Positions 55,167 through 64,000 of a DNA stretch of 64,000 bases are shown here, in pieces (within the stretch, counting starts at the first letter, position 1; every line of letters begins with the position of its first letter). Source of the stretch: Luzula sylvatica. Taxonomy: Eukaryota > Streptophyta > Magnoliopsida > Poales > Juncaceae. The notes beneath the pieces are model-generated. The model searched no databases and was not told where the DNA came from. It worked only from the letters and a program-made list of their open reading frames with translations. The stretch lies in NCBI GenBank assembly GCA_946800325.1, contig OX326961.1, positions 53,115,793 to 53,179,792 of the forward strand, read 5' to 3'. The position numbers and the translations under genes were made by a program.

Positions 55167-56596
55167 TTATCTTGTTTGTCTTGGATACCATGCCGAAAAA
55201 GCATTCATCACCCTTCCTTTCCATCCCACAAGTAGCCATCCCTTATCATCCTCGATAAAAAAACCCTTGTGGTAAACTTCTCTCACCCTATCCATGATTC
55301 TCTTGAATACTACTCGATCCAAAGGCAACTGGTCAAACCCCACTCTCGAGTTCCTGTTATGCCATAGCTTATACGTATCGGGACATACAAATCTTTGTGA
55401 CCCCTCACATGCTACCACATTAACCGTTATACGGTCCGATACATTTTCTAACAACCGTCTATGTTTATTATCTTGCGGTATGGTAGCGTCCCAAATATCA
55501 AACATTGCAGAGCCATAAAGTAGCAACTGTTTAAATCGGTCGACAAAAAATGAACTGTTAAATGACCCATTACTAATTCCTTCGATGAAAACATGTGGCC
55601 TGATCTGTCGTATAGTATCAAGAACTCGATTTCTTGGACTGTATGTTAAACCTGCTTCGTTCCCAAGATACTCCAAGCCATGCAAAGCGCTCACAATAAG
55701 CACTTCGTCCTTCTCAATGTTGAGATCATCAAGGCGAATTTCATCCCATTTTGTATATATGCCTCTATACTCAAGAGGCACGCCAATAGTTCTAGCAAAA
55801 TCTACCAACTTTTGCCTTGCCGCTTCGATTCGTTCACCAGATGGAAATCTCGATATGTGAGCTTCAATATTAGTTATTCGAAGTTTTGGTGGCCCGGCCA
55901 TCCTTACAGAGAGAGCATGGATTAGACATGGCCAAGGAAAGCGAAATTCAGTTCCAAGATTAATTATATGCAATTTCGATGCCTTCCCAAGTGCATTGAG
56001 GATTGTATGGTTTACAAAGTAATGTGAAGCCATGAGAACAGGGTTAGATATTATACATATACGGAAAACATCCAAGTAATCAGTCAGAGATTCTTGTGGC
56101 ACCAAAAGTTGTCGGCACGGCTTGTCAATAGTTCCGTTTAGACGAGCTTCAAGTGCATTGACAAATATGTGGGCCATCCTTTGCACCCCATCTCCATCAG
56201 GAAAAGAGTGCATTCTTATACACTTTATTAGTTGATGAGCGTTTTGGGTATCATTTATAGCTATTGCTTGTGAACAATGGATAAGAAGAGTGCTGAGATC
56301 AACTAAACTCTCGTGAATTTTTGTCTTACCCTTCGGCTTGGTTCCACTCATCATGATTTTACGTAGACAAAGGGCTTCTTTCGCATAATGTTCTTCGCGT
56401 AGAAGAAACACTTTGTCAAGTTCATCATCTCGATATTTGAAATAAAGCACGGGAATTTTCCACTTTCGTCCCTCTGCAAGGGACACATCCTCAGAATTCG
56501 CATGCTTTTTACACTTCAACCTCGTGTGATCCTCGTTATCTGTTCTCTCGGCTTCTTTTAACTTCCTTCCAACCGAATCACCATCTTCTTGATCCT
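55167..56596 (-). pseudogene. GRAS-D, 5'-truncated GRAS gene (paralog of GRAS-B)
   Basis: An open frame of about 475 codons aligns with GRAS-B from residue about 145 to the end. It has GDSVGRKLKE, HESLVDLSTLLIHCSQAI, LHIINLGTEFRF, MAGPPKLRITNIE, VPLEYRGIYTKWDEI, FVDRFKQLLLYGSAMFDIWDATIP and WLLVGWKGRVMNAFSAWYP. The N-terminal ~144 residues, the ATG, the leader intron and about 590 bases of upstream DNA are missing. The sequence jumps at about 56,590-56,602 straight into what corresponds to 48,836 upstream of GRAS-B. The GRAS domain itself has no lesion, so the loss may be recent. Without an ATG or native promoter it is called a pseudogene, though a new start downstream cannot be excluded. Confidence 0.85.
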
Positions 56597-57720
56597 CCGA
56601 ATGAAATTACAATAGTACCATTTCTTGTAGAATAATTAAATAATCAATAATTTAATGCTACGTCATTAATAAAAATAAACAATATAACTATATAATCAAT
56701 TATAATTATACATTTAGAAGGAGGAGCCCAAATATATTTTTGTGCTTAAAATAATTATAATTATATTATATTTATTAATTATTATAATTAATAATATTAT
56801 ATTTATTATAACTAATAATATTATAATTAGTATACTACAATTCAATAGGTATATTATAATTATTTAATAATTATATTATAATTAATTAATATTAGAATTA
56901 GAATTATTTAATAATTATATTACATTTAATTTATATATTAGTTTCTTAAAATAAATATAATTTATTTTAATTATAACTACAATTATCTAATTATATTTAA
57001 TTTACAAATAATCAAAGAAATGTTCCAAAAAAGAAACAATATAATAAATAAAGGGTATTTTCGTAAATATCATGAGAATGTTACATTACCATCATTTTTG
57101 GTAAAAATTATTTCTCATGATTCATGAGAATGTGTCAAATCATAGGAATGTAACATTCCCGTAAGATTCTCATGATGTGCCATACAAGGCATTCACATTT
57201 CCATGACCTAATTTTCCAAAAAAAACTACAACTTTCATGATCCAAACACACTTTTAATTAATTAAATAATAGACAACTCCTTACACCTTCTTCTAGCCAA
57301 GCAAGTTGGGAATAGACCTGATGTAGAGCATTTGAAATCCCTAATGAGGTTTGCAAATTACTAATCCTCAATTCTTGCAAATCATTTTGAACTGTTCCAT
57401 TTTTATGTGATGCAAAATGAATAAAGTTCTGGAAGTGGAATTTTTTCAGCTAATCTCATTCCAATCCAATCTGAATTCCAAAATATGAATATCTAGGATT
57501 GCATTTCATCTCCTCTAGGCAGTACTTGTGCATTTCATCTATTAAAATTCACCCATTTTGAGTTGTTCCCCCCCTGCCTAGAATACTTTCATAAGACAGT
57601 GGGGTGACGGCGAGATCTAGAGCTTTTGAACCTGGCACGGTCGTGACATGCTAAAAATCTGGGCGTGTCTCCTCCCAATTTGGGGGCATAAATTTGGCCC
57701 GGGATATTATTTTTTTAATA
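56597..57720. repeat. Duplicated upstream flank (partner 48,836-50,530)
   Basis: Colinear with the GRAS-B upstream flank but lacking the 704-bp MITE. From 57,480 it also matches 5,260-5,810. It therefore acts as the empty site for two MITEs. No gene. Confidence 0.85.
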
Positions 57721-58897
57721 GAGTTCTTCTTTCATACACCAACTTTTTTCTATTTTTTGTGATTGATCTAACCTTAACCATTGGTTAATAAAAATGTATT
57801 TTGGGTAAGTTTTTTCTTTAATTATTTCTCTATTTCCAGTACCACAAATCATTATTCCTCCGTTATTCAAAGAAATTTACTTGGCACGAAATATTTGCTT
57901 TTGATATGGCCATTTATTAAATTTTAATTTAATATGTATTATTTGATTAACATTTACACATTAAATTTTTTTTCAAATAGTTGATTATATCCTTAAATGA
58001 TATATTGACATCTAATACTATGTATTTAAGTCTCGAAATCTTAAATCTTAAAATAGTTATAATGCTCAACATTGAGCTTTTCAACGAGCCTTCCACGTGC
58101 CCCTTTGAGAGCCCTTGGATCATTTCTTCTCCCAGCCGTATGATCTCTCTCCTTTCCTAAAGCTGCACCCCTACTCTCTCCATTCATTAAATATTAAAAT
58201 CATGAATTTTGTACCAAGAATCAAACAAAGGATTTTATATACATGGATTATCAAATACAACAAATCAAACGATTATCAAATACATGGATATCTGAAATAC
58301 ATGTATTTCACTATTCATGTATATCAAAATCCCCCAAATCAAACATGCCCAAAACCGCACCCCTACTCTCTCTCTCGCTCTTCCTTTGCCTGGCAAAGAA
58401 ATCGGCATTCCCTAGCGGCGTCGCCCAACATATACCCCGCGCTGCTCTCTCTTTCACTTCTCATTCATTCACGCCGCTCACTCTAACCCTAGACGAGCGA
58501 GGGAGAGATGATTTCGTAGCCCAAACCTAGACGAATGAGAGAGAAGAAAGCGTTGCCGTCGTCCGCAAGCCCTGCAACCGAGTCGTTCAGTCTGATGGGC
58601 GGCAAACGCGAGTGCGGTACGCTGGGCGATAGAGGCAAGAGGCGGAGCAGCCGCTGGGCGGGCGATGATGACAAGGACCAGGCTCGATGCAGTTGAGTCG
58701 TTCTTCTCAGATTTTTCTGCGGTTTTCATCTTTTTTGGCCTGATTTTTTAGTGGCTTCATCTTTCATCTTTTTTTCTTAAATTTCTATTCATTATTGAAT
58801 ATTTTGTTCGATTTTTGTTACTGTTATTGGTAATTTCAGATCTGTAGCACATCCTGTGATTAATTTAGGTGTTAATTTTTGGGTTGGGTAACAAATA
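57721..58897. other. Intergenic; end of duplicated segment and a CT-rich patch
   Basis: Up to about 58,035 it parallels 5.8-6.1 kb. 58,200-58,345 has tandem tacatgta and atcaaatcaaac words like the end of the 3.4-5.1 kb element. 58,360-58,700 is a GC/CT-rich patch with a taaccctag word, looking like a gene leader or captured exon; its ORFs on both strands show no known domain. Confidence 0.5.
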
Positions 58898-59339
58898 TGT
58901 CACAATACAGGGACTGTGACAGTATTCTGTACAATCCAGGGACCCTGATGCAAATGTTACAATCTTCATTTTAATTGAAATAAGGCAGCAGCTCATGGAT
59001 GAGAGTATAGATCACTCACGTGCTTCTCACGTGAGTGGTTAAATGAGCCAGAAACTCCCAAGTCCATGCACTTGTCCACGACAGGAGAGAAACTCCCATT
59101 CGTTGGGAGCTATAATGGTACAGGGGAATGTTGAGAGGAGGGAGTATTAATAGTTAGTTTTTTTTTGTCATTTTGTAATATTATTTTAAATCGTTTTCTT
59201 TGAGTTTGTAAACGATTAAGATCTGGCCAGGAAGCCTGCCAGATCTGAAGCTTTCTCTATCAATCTAATTCTCTCGAAGTTGAATAATTCTTGGTCCTAT
59301 TTGTGAAATTAATCATCGAGGTGTGTTCCACACCTTACA
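58898..59339 (+). repeat. Probable 5' LTR of the Gypsy element
   Basis: The right boundary is firm: ...CACACCTTACA at 59,339 followed by AT and the primer binding site. The left boundary is uncertain; TGTCACAATACAGGG at 58,898 is the best start seen. No second LTR is available for comparison. Confidence 0.5.
59013..59037. promoter_or_regulatory. Twin G-box palindrome in the Gypsy LTR
   Basis: Perfect 10-bp inverted repeat CACTCACGTG-cttct-CACGTGAGTG. Each arm holds a CACGTG G-box core, a known plant bZIP/bHLH site. It lies in the presumed U3 of the LTR. The function is inferred. Confidence 0.6.
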
Positions 59340-59341
59340 AT

Positions 59342-59351
59342 TGGTATCAGA
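59342..59351 (+). other. Primer binding site of the Gypsy element
   Basis: TGGTATCAGA, matching the first ten bases of the initiator-tRNA-Met complement, two bases after the LTR; the match fades afterwards. Confidence 0.75.
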
Positions 59352-59389
59352 TTCAGTGTGCATCCGTACCGGGACCTCGAGCTCCATTA

Positions 59390-61459
59390 ATGGCGACAAA
59401 GAAACAAGCTTTGGAGATGGAAGAGATCCGACGCATCGAAACCGATACACAACAAAACAAGCAAGAAATTGCGGATCTTCGGATATATTGCGAGGGGATG
59501 AAATCACGATCCGACGAGCAATTCGATAATATAAACAACACCCTCACACAAATCTTGAAGGTGCTGTCTTCGGTTGATACACCGGAGTCGTCCGAATCAA
59601 TCCGTGCTCGTGAGATGGGGAAGAAGCATGTGGGTGAAGAAGGGGAGTCCAGTTGGGCTCGCGTTCCAACTGATCGTGCCCCGATCGATCGTACTCCTCA
59701 TGATCGAGCGGCCAATGACGATTACTGTCATCGTGATGATCGTCGTGATGATCTTCGGGATGATCGTCGAGGTATGGGGGGTGGTCGAGGACGGCAACAA
59801 AACGATTTTCTGCTCAAGCAACGGGTCGAGTTAACATATTTTTCGGGAGAAGCCCCTCGTGTTTGGTTGAAGCAATGTGAAGGCTTGTTCTATCTATGTG
59901 GTGTGGCCGAGTGGCAAAAGGTCGAGTTCGCCGCGCTTTACTTGACCGGCGATGCCGTCCATTGGTACTACGCGTATCAATTAACCGAGCACCATCCTCC
60001 ATGGAATCAATTCGCGCGTGATCTCCTTCGACGGTTTGAGAGCGAATTATTGTTGGGATTGCCGGGAGAATTCCATGTCCTACGACAACAAGGTTCGGTG
60101 ACGGATTATATCAAGGAGTTTGATTTATTACGAGGGATGTTACTGCGGCGATATCATAACTTGGACGACGAATTTTTTCGTTCTTGTTTCCTTGCTGGAT
60201 TGAATAACGAGATGCGCTCAAAGGTTATCATCACAAGACCCCGCAACTTGATCGAGGCTTTCGAGAATTCTCTCCATTACGAACAAGGATTTCTGGATCA
60301 AGTTAAAGGCCGGACATTTTCGACGAATTTCTTGGTAGTATTTTCGAAAGGTAATCATAAACTGAGTGGACCTGCGTGGGAGGCACTAAAAGAGGAAAAG
60401 CGAGCAAGAGGTGAGTGTTATTCGTGTGACGAGAAGTGGATGGCTGGGCATAAATGCAAGGGACGACTTCCAAATCGCAATACCAACGCGGTTTTGGCTA
60501 TGGAAGGTATTGAATCGAGTACAGAGACTGAAGTGCGCGAGCAAGAAGATTTGGGTGAACAATACTACCAAGAACCGGACAATTTTGAGCTAATGGAGAT
60601 TGTTACGATGCCAATTGGACCCAATTTGAATCACCAAACGCTCAAGCTCACGGGCAGAACGGAAAATAAACTCTTCTCGATCTTGATCGATAGTAGCTCA
60701 TCCCACACATTCATCGATTCACGTTTCGCTAAAATTCTGAATTTGACCCCAATATTGGTCAAACCTCTTGCAATCACGGTGGCGAATGGGTCGTGATTAA
60801 CCTCTGACGCGATGTGCACGGGTTTAGATTGGGAAATGCAGGGCCATTGTTTCAAAATTGACGCAAGAATTCTCTAATTAGGAATTGTGGAGGTTGTCTT
60901 GGGTGTTGATTGGATGCACAATCACGGACCAGTCGAATTTGACTATGTCCAGCGCGAGGTCAGATGCCATAACAATGGTGAGGAGTTGCGGTTGAAGGAG
61001 GAGCTCCAATTCCCGGTTCCCACTGCTCCAATTTTTTTAATTGAAGGGGTGGAGTTGAATTCTTGGCTTAGGAAAAACCAGATTTCCTATCTCGCGCGAA
61101 TTGAAAACTGGAGCTGCAAATCTAGCGCAGAAATCCAGCAAACCAAAGACGAACTTTGCATAATCCAGAATGATAGTCCCAATCCCGGTTCTCGTCCTAC
61201 GCGGGATTTGAGAGGCCGGCTGCAGAGTGCGGGATTTACTTTCATCCGGGGTTGCAAGTCCAGGAATCGGGTTCCCACTCCAGCCAAAACTAGAGCTTCG
61301 AACACCATCATGCCAACTCCTGAGCTCTTAAAAATCCGGGACACTCATTCTAAAAACATTTTCCCGGATTTTAAAGGGGTCACAAAATGTAAATCCGGGA
61401 CTTTAGAACCAGCATGTGCTCAAAGTTTGGAATTTCATAATGGTGCCAGCACTGTTCAT
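59390..61459 (+). pseudogene. Gypsy gag-protease, interrupted
   Basis: The ATG at 59,390 opens 468 codons. A coiled-coil-like N terminus is followed by an Asp/Arg-rich stretch. The retrotransposon Gag domain has YFSGEAPRVWLKQCE, YLTGDAVHWYYAY, GSVTDYIKEFDLLRG and FLAGLNNEMRSKV. Then come a knuckle-like CYSCDEKWMAGHKC and the protease motif LIDSSSSHTFID. Here the catalytic D-S/T-G triad reads D-S-S. TGA at 60,794 and TAA at 60,875 interrupt the frame, which then continues in the same register through VVLGVDWMHNHG and a long linker to 61,459. The stops and the lost Gly argue that it is dead. Confidence 0.9.
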
Positions 61460-61619
61460 CAGGGCCGGCCCGGATTTTGAAATACCCGAAGCCAAATTAA
61501 AAATTGGACCCACAAATTCATTAACATACTAAAAAATATCAAATATAAAATTCCAAAAATATTACATTAATTTTGTCCTCAAAATACAAAATTCCAAAAT
61601 AACATACTATTAAAAAATC

Positions 61620-61912
61620 TCACTTAAATATTATTCTTCTCGTATTTTTCGAAGCGAAAGTATCAATAACATGAGTGTAATTTATGTCTTCTATTAAATC
61701 ACTTTCAATTGATAACAAAGCCAATCCATTTAACCTTTCTTGCGACATTGTGGATCGAAGATAAGTTTTAATCAACTTTAATTTCGAAAAACTCCTTTCT
61801 CCCGAGGAAACCGTAACCGGTATTGTCAAAAGCACCCTATAAGCAATCCAACTATTTGGAAAAGAACTAGCCATATTTTCCAAACAATTAAGAATCTTAA
61901 TTGGCTTCTTAA
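61620..61912 (-). pseudogene. hAT transposase, C-terminal part (dimerisation domain)
   Basis: The minus strand reads NSWIAYRVLLTIPVTVSSGE, then RSFSKLKLIKTYLRSTMSQE, then RLNGLALLSIES, the classic hAT C-terminal dimerisation region, ending in a stop at 61,620. The gene is of the plant zf-TTF/DUF4371 type related to animal ZMYM1-like proteins. It is split from its upstream part by CACTA-2. The frame is continuous across the CACTA site if one TSD copy is discounted, so the transposase was intact here when the CACTA arrived. Confidence 0.9.
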
Positions 61913-63788
61913 CACTACAACATTTTGAGGTATCAGCGACGGTAGACAAGTTTCACCGACCGGCCGTCGCTAAAAAATTCGACCTTTACCTACCGCCCGT
62001 CGCAGAAACACAATACCGACGGCCTTGTTAGCGACGGCCCGACGCAGAAGCCCAAAAATCACCGTCGGCCCGTCGCAAAAAGCAAAAACCGTCGCAGATA
62101 CTCCGCTACCGCCCGTCGCAGAAAGCAAAAACCGTCGCAGATAATCTGCTACCGCCCGTCGCAGAAAGTATAACCGTCTCAGATATTATACTACGGCCCG
62201 TCGGAGATAACATAACCGTCGCAAAAGGCCCAGTCAGCCCGCCGTTCGGTATTCAAATTTGGTATTCAAATTTTGCGTCGGTCCGTCGCAGATACCCTCA
62301 GCCCGTCGTTGAAAGTTTACCCACGGCCCGTTGCAGAAGTTGAAGTATATTTAACCAGCGCCTCTCTCTCTCTCTCTCCCACATTTCACACACGCCCCTT
62401 CTCTCCCTCTTTCTTGCCCTAATTCCCCACCCCACCGCCACGTAAGCTCTCTTGTGCTCCCTTGTGCTCTCTCTTCGGGTTTTGAAGTTGCTCCCTTGTG
62501 TTCTCCCTTCAGGTAAGCTTAATCATTTCAATATTGTTGTTATTTTTGTTATTTTGAATTGATTTTGTGTTTCTCTTTTTAAAAATTAGGTATTTTTGCT
62601 CTTGGTTAAGAATTTTTCTCGGATTTGGACTCGGATCAAGTAAGCTCGGTGGTGGAAGCTGGGACTCCTCTCTCTCGGATCTACCTCGGTGGTGTGTCTT
62701 CTTCACGAATGGTATGTTTCTATCTTGTTTCTTGTAGGATATAGTGTGTTTGCTAGGGTTTGTTTGTTTCTATCTTGTTTGGTACTTTAATTTCTCTAAT
62801 ATGATTTTTGACTGATTGGTACTTTAATTTCTGTATTTTTAACTCCATTTCGAAATTTCGAAATTTCTCTAATATGATTTTTGATATTTTGTTTTGTAAA
62901 GGAGGAAGGATAGATTGGATTTGCTTTATGAATTAGGATTACAAGTGCGAGTCATTGGATTCGCTACCTCTTGGTCACTGATGCCATTCCACAGTCCGCT
63001 GTAAGGTTTCCTTTTTCTTTTGTTCTTTTTCCCAGATTTTGTTCAAACTACTTATTTCTTTTATCTATTTATTTTTACTTCAATTCTGTTTTATTCAATT
63101 CTCTTTTCTAATTTTTCTAATAGGAATATGAATATGTGGGTTTCGAGCTTCGACACAGCTTGACGATTCGAGTTTTGGCAGATCAAGAAGTTTGGAGTTA
63201 TTATAATTTTCAGGATCTCACGACGAACCAGTTTTTTCCGCATGAGGATCCGACGAATTATTAGTTGTATTTGTATTTTTGTTAGGATTATGTTTGGTAT
63301 TTCTTGATTAGGATTATGTTTGAAAAAACTTGTGAAAAAATTTGTATTTGTATTTTTGTGTTTAAATTTGTGTTTGAATTTGTATGGAGTTGTGAATTTT
63401 AATTTATGTGAATTTGTGTGGAGTTATGAATTTTGTTAATATTAATAAAATGTATTAATTAATATCTAATTATATGTATTTTATTACTATTTATTTAAAA
63501 TATATAAGTTAATTAATTAAATTCAAATATAATTAATTATTTAAGTATATTAAATAGCCACTTTCAGCGACGGGCCGTCGGAAAAAACATCAGCGATGGG
63601 CCGTCGGAAAAGACATTTGCGACGGGCCGTCGCTGAAAGTAAACCGTCGCTGAAACCAATATTAGCGACGGGCCGTCGCTGAAAGTGACATCAGCGACGG
63701 TTGGCCGTCGGTAATACCTTATGCGACGGTTTTTGGGAATTTTAGCGACGGTTTTTACCGTCGCTGATACCCTAAAATGTTGTAGTGT
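61913..63788. mobile_element. Non-autonomous CACTA transposon (CACTA-2), 1876 bp
   Basis: Starts CACTACAACATTTTG and ends AAAATGTTGTAGTG, with TSD TAA (61,910-61,912 and 63,789-63,791). Subterminal regions are packed with ccgtcgc/gcgacgg words. Termini are close to CACTA-1, but the interior differs. No transposase. The centre holds a promoter-like unit. Confidence 0.95.
62346..63263 (+). other. Promoter-like unit with possible exons inside CACTA-2
   Basis: TATATTTAA at 62,346-62,354 is followed by a CT-rich leader, then several gt/ag signals in plausible places: donors after cttcag/gtaag near 62,512 and after ccgct/gtaag near 63,000, and an acceptor tctaatag near 63,123. The last stretch, 63,124-63,263, stays open with SYYNFQDLTTNQFFP-like residues and ends at a TAG. 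I do not recognise the product. This may be a captured gene, a transposase remnant or a non-coding transcript. Confidence 0.35.
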
Positions 63789-64000
63789 AACATCTTTAGG
63801 CAATACATTTTCCAAAAAATTCAACTCCGAATACAAATCACTTCCATCCACATCGGAAATCCCATTATGTTTCAAAATATCTTCTAGATTAATACAATGA
63901 CTCTTTAAACATTCGTCATTTGAACGTGATTTTTCCAAATCAAACAAGAATCCAAAATTCTTTTGATACTCCTTAAATTGCTCAAATCTTGAATTGAAGG
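63789..64000 (-). pseudogene. hAT transposase, upstream part, runs off the window
   Basis: The minus strand reads FLFDLEKSRSNDECLKSHCI, then SDLYSELNFLENVLPKDV, the region just before the hAT dimerisation domain. It joins the 61,620-61,912 piece across CACTA-2 without a frame change. The N terminus is outside the window. Confidence 0.85.

Larger units (their letters stand above)
58898..61459 (+). mobile_element. Gypsy (Ty3) LTR retrotransposon, 5' part, cut by a hAT element
   Basis: Probable 5' LTR, an initiator-tRNA-Met primer binding site, and a gag-protease frame on the plus strand. A hAT transposon enters at 61,460, before any reverse transcriptase motif appears, and the remainder is not in the window. 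Confidence 0.85.
61460..64000 (-). mobile_element. hAT transposon, one end in the window, with nested CACTA
   Basis: The left terminus CAGGGCCGGCCCGG at 61,460 is a typical plant hAT end. The preceding eight bases CTGTTCAT (61,452-61,459) would be one TSD copy. The transposase gene lies on the minus strand, running towards this end. The other end is beyond the window. Confidence 0.8.

Noticed and set aside
55167..56519. 450-codon reading of GRAS-D as a complete gene
   Set aside because: The apparent first codon is TTG, not ATG; the frame continues upstream to a deletion junction and the normal N terminus and leader are missing.
60887..61480. Independent 197-codon gene
   Set aside because: Same frame as the Gypsy gag-protease, separated only by stops; begins at a non-ATG codon and its end runs into the hAT terminus.

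Overview
This is nuclear plant DNA, most likely from a dicot. It is AT-rich and has GRAS transcription-factor genes of the LISCL (SCL9/14/33-like) type, plant LTR retrotransposons primed by initiator-tRNA-Met, a plant L1-type LINE, Helitrons, hAT, CACTA and Mutator-like elements and MITEs. No bacterial or organellar features are visible, and the species cannot be named from this sequence. The only genes that look like host genes are the GRAS genes, all on the minus strand.

Layout. 1-2648: 5' half of a minus-strand Copia element with an uninterrupted gag-pol frame. 2.6-16 kb: gene-poor DNA with Helitron 3' ends, MITEs, tandem arrays and CT-rich patches. 16.2-22.4 kb: a full-length LINE with two intact ORFs and a 15-bp target-site duplication (TSD). 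22.87-23.89 kb: a solo LTR with a 5-bp TSD. 24.9-58 kb: a GRAS cluster in which a two-gene block is duplicated (A+B, then C+D). B (615 aa) and C (595 aa) are intact. A is a pseudogene carrying a 17.7-kb retroelement nest exactly at its start codon. D has lost its N terminus and promoter. 58.9-64 kb: a Gypsy element, interrupted by a hAT transposon, itself interrupted by a CACTA element.

The nest at 26,964-44,654 is an old Copia element (about 4-5% LTR divergence by eye). It contains (i) a second, minus-strand Copia-type element with almost identical LTRs but a ruined coding region, (ii) a non-autonomous CACTA with its own promoter-like unit, and (iii) a Helitron carrying a 228-bp tandem array in the 3' LTR. 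The boundaries of these three insertions are fixed by TSDs or by comparison with the undamaged LTR. Several MITE insertions are confirmed by empty sites in the paralogous GRAS block.

No undescribed cellular system was recognised. The most original observations are: a freshly transposed but coding-dead Copia family with palindromic arrays (leader in one copy, LTR in another); CACTA elements with a promoter-like unit at the same distance (about 440 bp) from the end; a hAT-type MITE holding Pol III A and B boxes; and a GRAS subgroup whose VHIID aspartate is replaced in all four copies.
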